From the NCBI GenBank assembly GCA_037157565.1, contig JAZHRO010000022.1:5642001-5706000 (forward strand): a stretch of DNA of 64,000 nt. The letters run 5' to 3'. Source of the DNA: Thalassia testudinum. Lineage: Eukaryota; Streptophyta; Magnoliopsida; Alismatales; Hydrocharitaceae. The notes under the pieces were generated by a model. The model did no database searches, was not told the origin of the DNA, and saw only the letters and a program-made list of their open reading frames with translations. The position numbers and the translations under genes are program-made. Shown here piece by piece: positions 33,876 through 45,615 of this stretch (position 1 is its first letter; each line of letters begins with the position of its first letter).

Positions 33876-36800
33876 ATCCCGAGTAACTGTCTAGGAAACA
33901 GAAGTACTTCTGCCCGGCTAGCCTTTTTAGGATTTGGTCGATAAAGGGCAAAGGAAAATGATCCTTCTTAGTGCCAATGTTCAGCTTCCTGTAATCAATA
34001 CAAACCCTCTAAGAGGAAGCTGAATGAGTTGTGACAGATTCTCCTTTCTCGTTAGTCACAACGATAATCTCGATTTTCGTGGGAACAATTTGCACGGGAC
34101 TTACCCAAGGACTATCAGAGATCAGATAAATGATTCCTGCATCGAGCTACTTGATACTTTCCTTCTTGACCACTTCTCGCATATTATGGTTTAATCTCCT
34201 CTGCATTTGGCAAGAAGGGCAGGATCCATCTTCCAAGAATATTCTATGATTGTAGTAAGATGGCTCGATCCCCCTAAGGTCATGAATGGTCCAACCAATT
34301 GCCTCCTTATGTTCCTTTAGGACCTTAAACAATTTAATCTCTCGCTTCTTAGTTAATTTGGCATTGAAAATCACAGGGAGCATCTTTTATGGTCCCAAAA
34401 ACTGATATTTCAAATTCTCAGGCAATGGTTTCAGTTCGAGCTGGGGCAGGTTTTGGATTGAGGGTAAAGATGATGCTGAAGAAGATTCATCAAGAGGAAG
34501 AGGTTGAAAGTGAATAAAATCAATAACCTCTTCAGAATGTGGTGGGTTTGCCACAGAGGGTTGCTGGTTAGATCCATCACAACAGGAGGAACTTTCAATT
34601 GTAGAAACCTCCATACAAGTTTCAATATTCAAGTTGTCGTCCTCAAGTTTCTCTATAAATCCACAATCCTCAAATTTGTTAATCGCCTTAAAAATATCTA
34701 ATTTCAATTTCTGATCCCCAAAGGAGATTTCCATGCTACCGCTCTCACAGTTGATATTGGCCTTAGCGGTAGCCAGGAATAGGTGCCCTAGAATGATGGG
34801 TGTGTTCCTTAAATTTTTATGTACATCCATGTCAAGGACAAGGAAATCTACAGGAAAATAGAAATCTTTAACCTTAACAATAGCATCTTCAATAATGCCT
34901 CACGGATTTGTGACAGAACGGTTCACTAACTGCAGCGTTACTAAAGTCGGCCGAAGTTCACCTAATCCAAACTTCTCGTAAAGAGAAGTCGGAATTAGGT
35001 TAATAGATACACCTAGATCCAGAAGTGCTCTATCAAAGGTGTAATCACCGATGACACAAGAAATCAAAGGAGCACCTGGATCTCTCTTTTTTTGAGGAAG
35101 GTGATGCACGATAATAGAAATAGCTTGCTTAGAGAGTATCACCTTCCTTGGAACAGATTCCCTCGACTTACGCTTCTGTGTGCATAAATCCTTTAAAAAT
35201 TTAGCATAAGCCAGTATGTGTTTGATAACGTCGATGAGCAGGATATTGATCTCGACATTCTTGAATATATTCAAGATTTCCTCGTTGCTATCAATAGGTT
35301 TCTTCCTATTAGGTTTAATTAAGGTCTCAGGAAAAGGAACATGAGTTAGATCTTTGGAATCAGGTTCCTGAGCCTTGATTTTTTCTTCAGAGCTCTCCTT
35401 TCTCTCCTTAGGCTCTCCAAGATTTGATAGATCAGAATAGTGTGGTTGTGAATCCTGAGTTTGTTTTCCACTCCTCAAGGTAACAGAATTAGCATATGCA
35501 TACAGGTTTGGGTCTTGGGGAGGGTTAGGAAAGATTGGGTGGGCTTCATTAGCCAGAAACCTTTGATTTGAAGAAGCAGAAGAGGAAGGACCCTGCTCAA
35601 CCACCTAAGCATGTGCGTGCAGGTCCCTCTGATTCCCATACCCTTGGGCTTGATTGCCCGGAATCTGGATATTACGCGGGTTGGGTATGAGTTGAGATGG
35701 CAGAGATCCGTGTTGACGAGAATTAGTAATGAACCCGATTTGCAAGTTGTCCAGCAAAGTTTTCATTTGCTGCATAAATTGGAGCATAGATCCCTGCATT
35801 TCTACCATCAGTCGGTTCAAATCAGCCTTCCCTACGGGTTGACAGGCATTCCAAGCTGGCTGATTGACTTGATTTGGGGGTAGCTAGGTGTAAACATGAC
35901 CCTGACCCATTGGTCTTTATGGAGCATAGTTGCTGGGTTGGAATTAGGTCTGCTGCCCTAGGTTTTTCCAAGAGAAGTTAGGGTGGTTCCTCCAACCTGG
36001 ATTATAAGCATTGGAGTAAGGGTTGGACCTAACGTTCTCCTGTACAGCATAGACATCCTCATAGGGTGAGGATGGAGAGAAAGAAAGGGAGGGATCAGAG
36101 AAACTGGGATCAAAGGCCCCAGTTTGGAACCCATGGGGTTTTGAATAATGCTGGCTCACAGGTTGAGTCGTATCAAGTTGGTTCACGAACTCCTATCTAG
36201 AAGGAGTTCGCACCGAATGGAATCCTATATTCTGGGATTTAGCGGATTGAGAATTGTTCATTGAGTTTCCAACCATCCACTCCTCCATCCTTTTAGTAAC
36301 CAAGTGCACCTTATCTAGTTTATTACAAATCAGTTCTATATTGAATGAATGAGAGTCGTGGACTTCATTAACATTCGATCTGGGTTGTTGAGATCGGTTA
36401 AAAGTATCCATGGAGGCATGATTGATTGAATTTTCACTCATCTCCTCAAACAAATCGTGTGTGCTATCTGCGTCTTTGTTGAGGAAATTGGCTCCACAAG
36501 AAGCATCCATGTAATTTCTGAGTTGCTCAGTCAACTTGTTGTAGAAGATCTACATGAGCTGCCATTTCGGCACCTCGTGGTGTGGACACTTCCGCAATAG
36601 GTCCTGGAATCGCTCCTAGGCAACATGATACTGCTCCCCCAGCCGCTAGGTGAAGGTAGTAATCGCCTGTCTCAGAGCATTGGTACGCCCGACAGGGAAG
36701 AATTTCTTTAGGAAAGTTGATTTCAGATCATTCCATGTTGCGATCGGCCTGCCTATAGTCCTGTACCAATGAGCGGCTTTATCCCTAAGAGATTGGGGAA

Positions 36801-37130
36801 AGAGCCTCATGATCATCTACTCTTTATTCATGTTCGCACCTTGGTGGTCTGGACCAAAGTGGTCAAGTCCTCCAAATGCTGAAACAGGTCTTCAGAGCCA
36901 AGCCCATGAAAGTGTTTGATCAGGCTTAATACCTGGGGCTTGATTTCTATGTCTCTGACAGGAATCTGTACGTTGGGACATTCCTCGTAATTTGAAGGAT
37001 CATAAAAATCCTTCAAGGGCTGAGTGCCCTGCATTCTCTGGAACCATTCTTGCATTCTCTACATTTGTTCCAACTGCCTTTGAAATACCTCTTATGGATT
37101 CTGAGGCAGAGGAGGTTGTTGATCGGCCAT
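33876..37130 (-). pseudogene. Gypsy I gag, protease and RT N-terminus
   Basis: Read on minus from the probable start Met at 37130 (MADQQPP). Gag carries FYDPSNYEECPNVQIPV, the capsid-type segment, and LICNKLDKVHLVTKRMEEW. No zinc knuckle is seen. Protease is at about 35100-34900 with the active-site region RALLDLGVSINLIP, Val replacing the Ala seen in V. The linker reads GWTIHDLRGIEPSYYNHRIF, then RT begins with QMQRRLNHNMREVVKKE and reaches FCFLDSYSGYN at about 33876, where gypsy II is inserted. Stop codons interrupt gag near its start and RT near 34145. The remainder is at 24134-26465. Confidence 0.88.
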
Positions 37131-38326
37131 GGGATCAATTTGGCCAAAATCTAATCTATGCCTCCTAGAATACTCTAGTGGTCCTTCCAATCAGGGATTC
37201 AATGACCTCCTTCTCAACGTAAACTAGGAAGAGGTTGGAAGGATGGGGGATAAGAACCCTGCAGCATAACAGAACAAGCCTATCCTTAAGTGGGGTGGCC
37301 TGAGGATCTACAGACTCTTAGAATCTGCCTTAAGATTATAGACGATTTACTCTACTTGCATCCAATCAATCCAACTAGTTAGAAGGAGGGACTAGGGAGA
37401 AGGTTCTTCTTTTGGTTTGTGCCTCCGGTTCCTAGTGTACTCCCTAACCGCGGTTGTTTGATGCTACTCCTCTAGCTAAACATCAGATTGATTGATACAA
37501 GCAGGTTAATCATAAACAATCTCAGATTGGGTCCCGAAGAGCGAATCAGTCCTTTAGGCCAATGTCTACTTGATTTTATTTAGGCTTGGGATTGTAGTGC
37601 TTATGGAATGTGCGGGCCCTTAAGATTGGTTGTGCCTTTAATGATTGATTGAATATGTGTGAGTGCATGCACAACCAATATTTTCGAGCAAGATTATTTT
37701 TGATGAGTGGATTTTAAGGTTCAAATCTTGCTTAAGTAGCTTTTAGGGTTTGGAATTAGGTTAATTCAATCAAGTTTCAAGGTAAACTAGATTTTCAAGC
37801 ACGGGTGAAGATCTTTTTCCTTTTGAAATCAAAAGTAAAGTGGAGTGCCTGGTATTGACCTAAATTGAAAACCCTAAGGGGAAGCTACTTGGTGAGTTGA
37901 TTTTAGATTAAGTGGTGCAGCCCAAACAACTCAAATAATTGGCCAAAATTGCACCACTAAGTTAGGCACACAAAATGATTATCCTAGACTGATTTCTACT
38001 CTTTTATATGTTGATTTACATGTACTGGTTCCACAGTTCAGAATCCAGTTGAGTAGATAAAAATCAATTAGGTTATGTGCCTTGAATGTGGGTGTATGTA
38101 GTGTGTATGTTGATTTACCCCACAAGAAATATCTTTTTGGTTAATTTTTTATATATATGAGGGTGAAATGAACGTGAGTGGAAATCCAAGCAACCAAACT
38201 AACCCTAAGATTTATGCAAACACCAAGATTAATTGGGATTTGAATTAATGTTGTGAAATGAAATCTATGGAGGGGGAAGAATGGGGAGCACATATAGTTG
38301 TGAAATGAAATCTACCTCTTGAAGAT
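37131..38326 (-). other. Leader of gypsy I (part)
   Basis: Non-coding leader upstream of gag, related to the leader of gypsy II at 31171-32384. It is cut at 38326 by gypsy III and finishes at 47005-47124. TSD AAGAT of gypsy III is at 38322-38326. Confidence 0.75.
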
Positions 38327-38766
38327 TGATAACACTGCACAAAGGGGTGATAATTATGTTGAATATGGCCCATCTTAAGAATAAAAGGCACAACATAAGT
38401 AGAATGGGACCATTGCATGCATCATGTACCAAGATTGCTTATAAAATTGTATTAATGACCATTTGTGTAAGCACTTATCAAAGCAGGCCTTAGATGAGCA
38501 ATCGAACTGCACGGATGGATTCAGAATGACGAACGAAGTCCAACGGACTTAAGATCGGCCAAATCTGACATCCGGAGCTCCTACAATGGACCCAAGAAGT
38601 TCTGACCGTTGATCTGGAGATCAACGGCCCTCATTGTGCCACGTCACCCCCGCTCCACCGCACGCCACCTCTTCATCCAGCCGAGATCAGGTCTCAGCCG
38701 TCGATCTTTGATCAGACGGTCGAGACTCGAGCGCCCGCCTGCAATCGCCGCGACAAAGCGCGGGCG

Positions 38767-38818
38767 TGGCGCAACGGTTAGCGCGCATGCTCGCACGCAC
38801 GCGACGCGGGTTCGAGCC
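38767..38818 (+). promoter_or_regulatory. tRNA-like A-box/B-box module, gypsy III 5' LTR
   Basis: TGGCGCAACGGTTAGCGCG (38767-38785) fits a Pol III A-box with D-arm, and GGTTCGAGCC (38809-38818) is a perfect B-box. Their starts are 42 bp apart, as in tRNA genes. CGCGG...CCGCG around the B-box can form a T-arm. The acceptor stem does not pair. The decayed copy of the 3' LTR is at 46048-46099. Confidence 0.65.
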
Positions 38819-38852
38819 GCGCGGTGCGTGAAATCAAGACGAAGGATGCGCG

Positions 38853-40628
38853 TGAAGGTTTCCCTACTAGGAGGGGTGACGTAATAAATGCGGAAATAAA
38901 ATAATATCACAGAATAAACAAACAATCGCACAAGTACACAAGTAATTTTTAGGTGGAAACCCAAACCAGGTGAAAACCACCACCTAACCCTCTCGAGTTA
39001 GGATTTTCCGATCAACCTAGTTGATCAAATCCACTAACCGAATCACTTTAAAACGAGGGTGATTCAACCTCAGTACAACCACGCTACAAGTACGAGGGTA
39101 GCGTTCCTCAACCCCTTCTCTCCACAAGAAGGATTTTGTCCCACGAAGGAGACGGGAATTCGCAAAGCGAATACCCAACCAAAAGACAAAGATAAAATAA
39201 ACAACAAACCTATAGAGCCAACAAAGTAATAAACCTAAGCTTCTATAGGAATTAGGAAACTCCCCTTTGCAAGGAGTGCGTCGACGATGACGCGGGTGCG
39301 TGAGCCACGCAACGGCGCAATGTCGCTCTCGTGAACAACGGCGGGAGAGCGGGTGCGCGAAGGTTTGATGCTCTCAAGGGAATGGAGCTTAAGCTTGGAG
39401 AGCAAGATATTTTCTGGACACAAAAGAGTGTGAAAGTGTGTAGCTAAGTATATCCAAGTGTGTATCTTGTGTCTTTCTTAGTGTATCTAGGTGTGTAAAG
39501 GCTCCCCTCTATTTATAGAGGCCTTAGGAAGGCTTTGGAAGGCTTAGGAAAGGTTCTATAGCCGTTGGGAACAAAGTCCAAGAGAATCAGGCCGAAATCA
39601 GGACAATGATTACATTTGACAGGGTTATCAGACGTCTAACTCTTGCATCAGACGTCTGGAAGGCCACTTTAAGACGTCTGATTCCAAGGTCAGACGTCTG
39701 ATTTTGGGCGGGTCTCTCCCTGACTTGGATCAGATCTAAACAGGGTTTTTGCGCAAGTCCATCAGACGACATACAGGACGTCTGGAACTATGTCTGGACG
39801 TCTGGAAACCTACTTCTACTGTGGGAATTGATTTCCAAACGTTGCAACGGCTAGAAAATCTCTGAGAAGAGATTTTGGGTCAGCCGAGGCAAAACGGTCA
39901 TTTATCAGACGTCTGGAAAGGCCTAAGGACGTCTGATAAGGCTCTAACGGTCATAATCTTGAGTGCCTGCTAAGCTAGCCAACGGTCCACTATCTGGACG
40001 TCTGGCAAGTCCATCAGACGTCTCCTAAGACGTCTGGTATAATGTCTGGATGTCTGATTTCATCAGACAGAACTAACTATGTCCAGCCTAACAGTTATCA
40101 GACGTCTGAAACAACAGTCAGACGTCTGATAACTGTTAGGCTGGACATAGTTAGTTCTGTCTGATGAAGCCGTCTTAAAATACTTTATCAGACGTTTGAT
40201 TTGGGAATTAGATGTCTGGAAGTACTGTTTGAACCCTATATTGGTTTTCTAAGTATTCTACAGAAAACCTAAGTATCCTAGGGTTGTGCCGGTGTTCCTA
40301 GGACTACTGTTAGGGTTCTTTGAGGCTCTTTAACATAATTTTCTAAGGAAAATAAAAAGAGCAGGAAAATAAAGACAAGAGATACAAGAAAGGATTAAAA
40401 AGAATCTATCCTATTCTTCTTGTCTTCTATCTTCAATCTGTCGCTCCACGCGAACCTCCTCTGTTTTCCGTCAAGCTCCTCCAATCCGTCCTGGATGCGA
40501 GCTCGAACTCCGTCTAAACACGTCCACTTTTGCAATTGACCTGAAATCCAGGACTCAAATTGCAAATGTTAAATAACACGTGTTTTGTTATCATCAAAAC
40601 AAATGATCGTGGTGCTCTAGCACCAACA
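38853..40628 (-). repeat. Solo LTR of copia family A
   Basis: 1776 bp, clearly the same family as 12827-14553 (shared CCCTACTAGGAGG start, GACGTC array, CCTCTATTTATAGAGG, and CACCAACA end). Flanks are GCGCG (38848-38852) and GCGTG (40629-40633), a TSD with one C-to-T change. The undisrupted site is seen in the other LTR of gypsy III near 46126. A 48-bp perfect inverted repeat unique to this copy lies at 40061-40166. No internal sequence remains. Confidence 0.9.
40061..40166. repeat. Perfect 48-bp inverted repeat
   Basis: Arms 40061-40108 and 40119-40166 are exact reverse complements around a 10-bp loop. The left arm is normal LTR sequence. The right arm is an extra, inverted copy not present in 12827-14553 or 16078-17804. 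Confidence 0.93.
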
Positions 40629-41471
40629 GCGTGCGGTGAAATTGGGCCGCTCGATCAGCAGCGGGCGGCTAAGATCGCGCCACGTGGCGCGCCCATAGAT
40701 CGTGAGCGCCCACGCGCGCGCGCACACGCGCGCCCGAGGCACGATCCAAGCGCAGCCAAGAAGAGATCTTTTTTAAAGATCGGACGGCTCTCACGCAACG
40801 GCCGCGGATTGAGCACGAAGAAGAACGACGTGCGGGGTTGACCGGCGGGCTGGAGGGCTTCACCGACACTTTTGGAGTGGTTTTAGCGACGTTCCGGACG
40901 TCGCTAGAGCCTTTTCTTCTTTTAGAAAGCCCTTAACCCTATTTAAACCCCCTCCAACCACTCATTCAAGGCATTCACTCCCCTTGCAACTACTCCACCC
41001 CTCAGCTAGCTTTAGGCCCTCTTGTAATCGTCGGAGACGACGAGTCGCTGACGGAGCCTCCGCCACCACCGTGGCTGCCTCGTCGCTCTCTCTTCTCTCT
41101 CTCTCTCTCTTTTAAGCTTTCCATTACTTTTGTTTGAGCATTTATTTAATGTTGTAAGCTATGAACTAAAAGTGCATGATTAATGAAGTTATTTTCTGTT
41201 CAGTTGTTACTTTAATTTCTGTTTAAGTTGCATGGTCAAACAAGAAACACTCTAACCCTAATCTCTCTCTCTATCTCTCTCTCGCTTTTCAACCCGTACC
41301 TCCGCAAGCAAAACTTCGCGCTTTCCGTGATAACAAGTGATAAGAGAAATCCGATTTTCACGCCTTCTTGAGACCGACACTCGGACTCACCTCCGTTTAT
41401 TTACTTTAAAATCGACGTTGCAAGTGCGACTATAACGACACTTCTTAACACACATGTACAACCGCACGTCA

Positions 41472-42595
41472 GTTTTTGGCGCCTTTGCCGGGGAGGCAAC
41501 GGATTTGTTTTGTCACCTCCATTCCACATTCATTCTCACATCGTCTAATACCCTATTTTCCTTTTTACTTGATGGTTGCAGGAATTCGGCGCGTGGACAG
41601 TGAAGTGACGCATCCCACGATGGTAACAAGGGAGTAGGTGCAACAAGGACCGATAGTGAGTAATTCTTCTCTCATGATTGTTTGTTTACGTGAAAAAACT
41701 AAAAAAATTGTAAAAATTGAAAAAAATTGGCGTGGTGTATGATTACTTGACCCACATCCTTAACACATCACCCCACAAAAAAATGTACACTCTAACATCC
41801 GGAATAAATTCTTGGAGTGTTCTTTTCTTTTTCTTTTGAGTGGTGTTTGCGAAGCCACCGTGAGTTGACCTGGGCCGCACCACTCAACTCTAAAATCGAC
41901 TCATCTAATAGAAGCTGCATGATCATTAGGATGAGTACATTAGGGTTTTAGAGCCTCTACAGTATAAAAGGAAATCTACTTTCACCGAATTGTGTGTAGA
42001 ACTTGACGTGCCCACTGAAACTTGTCTGAAAACATTAAGACACGTCAACCCTAAAAAGCACTAAAGTAAGAATGAAACACTAAAAGATACCACATCTTAA
42101 AAATCCTTGCTTGAAAACCATGTTTTGATAGAAGCACACATTTTGAAATTGAAAAATTAAGAGGCACCACCCCAATTAACGCCTCATCACATAACCCTAA
42201 GCACAGGCACTATCCTAGCCCTTTAAAACTGAGTAGACGTGCCATAGGTAGGACTGAGTCTCGAAAGGCGAGATTTTGTTCGCTGGGATTTGGCTTTCAT
42301 TCCCTTGGTAGAATCTGGTGACTAGGCTGCGGGGCAGTGTCAAACGACCGTGGTTGTGGGGTCCATGGAACCGGAGGTGCAAGCCAAAGGAAGAACCTTC
42401 CCGGCAATCCCCTCATAATCAACCTGGCCAGATTAGCCTTGAGAAGGGGAGTCCAGTGCTTACGGACTTAATCACCCTTTGTGAGATTTCTAGGTCTCCT
42501 AAGGAACACACCATAAGGACTAGGCTTGTTTGCTTGGTTGAGTACACAACTCTCTCTCATCTGTTCTTCTCGCATCCCTCCATTTCTTCCAAACC
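41472..42595 (+). other. PBS and leader of gypsy III
   Basis: PBS TGGCGCCTTTGCCGGGGA at 41477-41494 (tRNA-Asp type, five bases from the LTR). The leader is closely similar to that of gypsy V (54200-55300) and then diverges just before the first ORF. Short open frames such as 42318-42893 overlap leader and ORF and are not supported as genes. Confidence 0.8.
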
Positions 42596-42961
42596 ATGGA
42601 TTTCAATGCCTATCCATCTTACCCAAACTACCCCCAACAGGATTTGTATGGTAACCCAAGTAGACCATATCCACAGCCTACTTGGGCTAACCAACCACCA
42701 AGTTGGGGACACAACCTTGAATATCCCTCTTGGCCCAACTATGACCAAACCGCACCAACCTCTTATTGGAATACACCCAACATATCCACCCAAGGGTACG
42801 ATTCAAATCGTAGGGCTCCATATCTCGATTCTCCTCACGACACCTCCTCATTTAGGTCCTACTCGCTCTACTGTGATAGGACCTACACTTTAGGAGAACA
42901 CCAAGAACCCTACCCTTCTCAGGATAATAACCAAGAAAGGTCAACAACCTTTCCTACTTGA
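42596..42961 (+). CDS. Unidentified Tyr/Pro-rich protein of gypsy III
   Basis: 121 codons starting at the first ATG after the conserved leader (context AAACCATGG). Rich in Tyr, Pro, Asn, Gln, Ser and Trp, for example MDFNAYPSYPNYPQQDLYG. No cysteine knuckle, no transmembrane segment and no gag motif. The composition is that of a disordered, prion-like N-terminus. It ends at a TGA and is followed after about 115 bp by a second ORF in another frame, so the original product may have been one longer protein now split. The counterpart in gypsy II (31119 downward) starts with similar composition. Confidence 0.5.
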   Translation: MDFNAYPSYPNYPQQDLYGNPSRPYPQPTWANQPPSWGHNLEYPSWPNYDQTAPTSYWNTPNISTQGYDSNRRAPYLDSPHDTSSFRSYSLYCDRTYTLGEHQEPYPSQDNNQERSTTFPT

Positions 42962-43076
42962 CCTTTGGATTAGAAGGAGTTCTAGACAAATGAAAATCAG
43001 AAAATGATCAGAAATCTAGGCAAGCCCAGGATATCAACCTTTGATTTGATCCCCTAATTAAGAATCTGACTGGGAG

Positions 43077-44498
43077 GTGAACTTAGAACCTCAACTATTC
43101 TGGAGTAGGACCAAACAGAGAATGGTTCCTCTTGAAGAACTGGACCCTGAACATGATAGAATAGAGGACCCACCCAAGAATCAAAACACCAGTATGGATT
43201 CTGATCCACAACCTCAACCATACTATCTTAACCTGGATTTCAAGGAGGAAATCCAAAGGACACCAAATGACACCATGCCAATTCTTAATAACCTCCAGTT
43301 AGAATTACACAGACAGAATCAAGAATTGGTTAAAGGGCAACAGGCCATGTTGGATTTGTTCCAACAATTGGGGGAAGAAGGCCAGAGAAAGTTGTTGCAC
43401 ACAACACCATTCATGGAATTCATAAAGCAAGGACCTACGATGATCAATTGGACTACACCCAGTCACCCTGATTTGGTTCAGTCCACCATTGATACCTCTC
43501 AGGAGTTGGATAGCTCAATGGATAAGGACAGTAAGGATTCCTCGGAACATAATTTGGGGAGCATTGAGGACAAACATCAGGAGGAAACTGAGAATGTGAG
43601 GGGAGATGCCTTGGAATCCGAATCTAATCGACCTAAGAGAAGCAATCCGGTGGGAACAGCAGCCAACATCGGAGATGGGGAATGGAGTTACAATTTTAAA
43701 GAAATCGATTATGAATCGGTTGGAATCCCCATCACAAATTTGGAGGAGGGCCGAGAGAAAGAATATGATCTAAAGGATGAAATTGACCCTACCTCTAATG
43801 CAACCCCAAATAGTGAATCTGATACAAAGGAGGTTGAAGAAAATATTCTTGAGATCGAGGGCTTGGAGGGAATGAGCAATGAAACCATAGTTGCGGAAGA
43901 GATAGATTCGTTTTTGGAGAGAGGCCTCATGCTTGATTGTAGGGCTCATTATGAAACTCTTGACTTTGTTACCTGCCCTACCAGAATAAAGATCCCGCAA
44001 CCCGAATGCATTGGAATTGATACACTTTTGATAGATTACAATTTTATGGGGATACAAGCTGAGTATAAAACCTATATCTTTAGTGTCTGGCATGTCGTAT
44101 TTGGGGTGCGTTCATCCACATCAACTTGTTTGCATGCCCACAGACTAAGAGAGGATCTGACACAGGCATGCATGATACAGAATTCCCGCCCCTTAGGAAT
44201 GGGACTCCACCACAACCTTGTTCGCATATGTGGACTTCTGATTTTGGGTCTGGTTGATTTTGTACATACCTCCTTGACCCAAGCCATTCCTGTCACCGCC
44301 CAGTTGGAGGCGTTAAACTCAGTGTTTCCTGGGAGGCAACCCAGAGGATTCAGACTGATCCAGTATTTTACGTCACTCAGGTACTATCTTTTTGAACTCT
44401 TATGCATCCATGTACTTGCCAATGAGGACATTGTCCAACTTAAGCATAGGGGGGTGGTAAATTGCATAATTTTGAGCTCATTTAATCAGTCTGAATAA
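43077..44498 (+). CDS. Unidentified acidic protein of gypsy III
   Basis: 473 codons. N-terminal 60 residues are Pro/Gln/Asp-rich. Residues about 60-105 form a likely helix (MPILNNLQLELHRQNQELVK, then QQAMLDLFQQL). Residues about 140-280 are strongly acidic (Asp/Glu/Ser/Asn). Residues about 290-400 are more hydrophobic and Cys-containing, with CPTRIKIPQPECIGIDTLLI. The last ~70 codons (from about 44290) read into sequence that is non-coding in gypsy V, so the natural C-terminus is probably earlier or has lost its stop. No gag, protease, RT, integrase or envelope motif is seen. The long open frame in an old insertion suggests it was coding when the element was active. Confidence 0.55.
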   Translation: MNLEPQLFWSRTKQRMVPLEELDPEHDRIEDPPKNQNTSMDSDPQPQPYYLNLDFKEEIQRTPNDTMPILNNLQLELHRQNQELVKGQQAMLDLFQQLGEEGQRKLLHTTPFMEFIKQGPTMINWTTPSHPDLVQSTIDTSQELDSSMDKDSKDSSEHNLGSIEDKHQEETENVRGDALESESNRPKRSNPVGTAANIGDGEWSYNFKEIDYESVGIPITNLEEGREKEYDLKDEIDPTSNATPNSESDTKEVEENILEIEGLEGMSNETIVAEEIDSFLERGLMLDCRAHYETLDFVTCPTRIKIPQPECIGIDTLLIDYNFMGIQAEYKTYIFSVWHVVFGVRSSTSTCLHAHRLREDLTQACMIQNSRPLGMGLHHNLVRICGLLILGLVDFVHTSLTQAIPVTAQLEALNSVFPGRQPRGFRLIQYFTSLRYYLFELLCIHVLANEDIVQLKHRGVVNCIILSSFNQSE

Positions 44499-45615
44499 AA
44501 AAAAATTTGAATTTAGGAAGAAAACTTAGGCATTAGAAACTTGTCAATAGTGGGAAATAATACAAAAAGAACTTAAACTCTTAGACTTTTCAGGTCTTCA
44601 GGCTTAATCAGCCCTGGTGTCCGTTAAAATATGGATTTTGCTTTGAATCATTGCAACCATAAGCCATTCTAATCCACCTACTAAATAAAGTGATAAGTAT
44701 ACGACTTAACAACTCACCCTCTAACTCAGAAAAACTTTGAATCTAAGCATCTGCACACATTTTTGCACAGACTCACTTCTCGGAGATTTTGACAGAAATT
44801 GGGTAGCTGATGAACTCTCTAGGGTGGTATGGCTGGCAAGTTGTCGTGGGTAACAGCCCATTGACAGGTTGTCCATAACCCAGCCACAGGCCATTTCTTC
44901 TTCATTGCCTCTAGGTACATTTGAGATCAGGGAAGCCACCTACGAAAAAAAGAAGAAGAAAAGAAAATAAACCACACTCCACCGCACAAGTATGGCTGGC
45001 AAGTGATCGTGGGTAACAGCCCATTGGTCGGTTGTCCAAAGCCCAGCTCAATAACTACACAAAAAGAACCAAAACACTTAAGGAAGAAGTGGGGGAAGTA
45101 GTACAAGCCGGGGAGATATACACTGGAAAAATCCTTGTGTTGACCCCAATTAAAACAAACGTAGGGAGAAAGCTACTAATCGAACAAATACACCTTCAGG
45201 CAAATTTATTTCCCTTTCCGGTCACCTAGGGGCGTAGAAACCCGAAGTCTGTCTAAATTACCGTTAACTGAGTCTATCACAACATTCACACCAAGATGCT
45301 TAGCACTTAGGGTTTTGACCGAGTTTTGGGTGGGTTGGGTAGCCGTAAAAAGTTACCAACCCACACTGAATTCCAAAAAAAATTCTAAATATATATATAT
45401 ATATGTATAGTTATATACATTAAAGCAAGGATTTGGGCGATTCGTATTTTGGCAGACACTCGGGCGCTGCTTAGTCTTTGTAGATTAAGATCTTGGTATA
45501 TTTCCTTTTATTGACAAGTGACAAAGTGTCTAAGCAATTACTTCTTAAATTCTGAAAGAAAATAAAGGCTAGAATAAACCTTGCTAGGGACTAGCAAGGA
45601 GTAAGCATGGGGGTA
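44499..45615 (+). other. 3' untranslated region and polypurine tract of gypsy III
   Basis: Homology to gypsy V begins earlier, at about 44290, and runs to the 3' LTR. The polypurine tract GTAAGCATGGGGGTA at 45601-45615 abuts the LTR. A TA-dinucleotide run lies at about 45388-45403. Confidence 0.8.
44823..45048 (+). repeat. Paired conserved 3'-UTR motif, gypsy III copy
   Basis: Units at 44823-44883 and 44990-45048, each with TATGGCTGGCAAG, then TCGTGGGTAACAGCCCATTG and GGTTGTCC. In the first, TGGCTGG near the start and CCAGCCA at the end are complementary and could close a stem. Confidence 0.75.

Larger units (their letters stand above)
38327..41471 (+). repeat. 5' LTR of gypsy III (interrupted by solo LTR)
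   Basis: Runs 38327-38852 and 40629-41471, about 1364 bp after removing the inserted LTR and its TSD. TATA box TATTTAAA at 40940-40947. A hairpin TTTAGCGACGT...ACGTCGCTAAA-like sequence lies just upstream. The tRNA-like module is at 38767-38818. Confidence 0.9.

Noticed and set aside
38760..38826. Possible tRNA gene in the gypsy III LTR (and at 53230, 62762, 46041, minus 22090)
   Set aside because: A-box and B-box fit, but acceptor halves do not pair and no sensible anticodon arm forms, so these are called tRNA-like modules.
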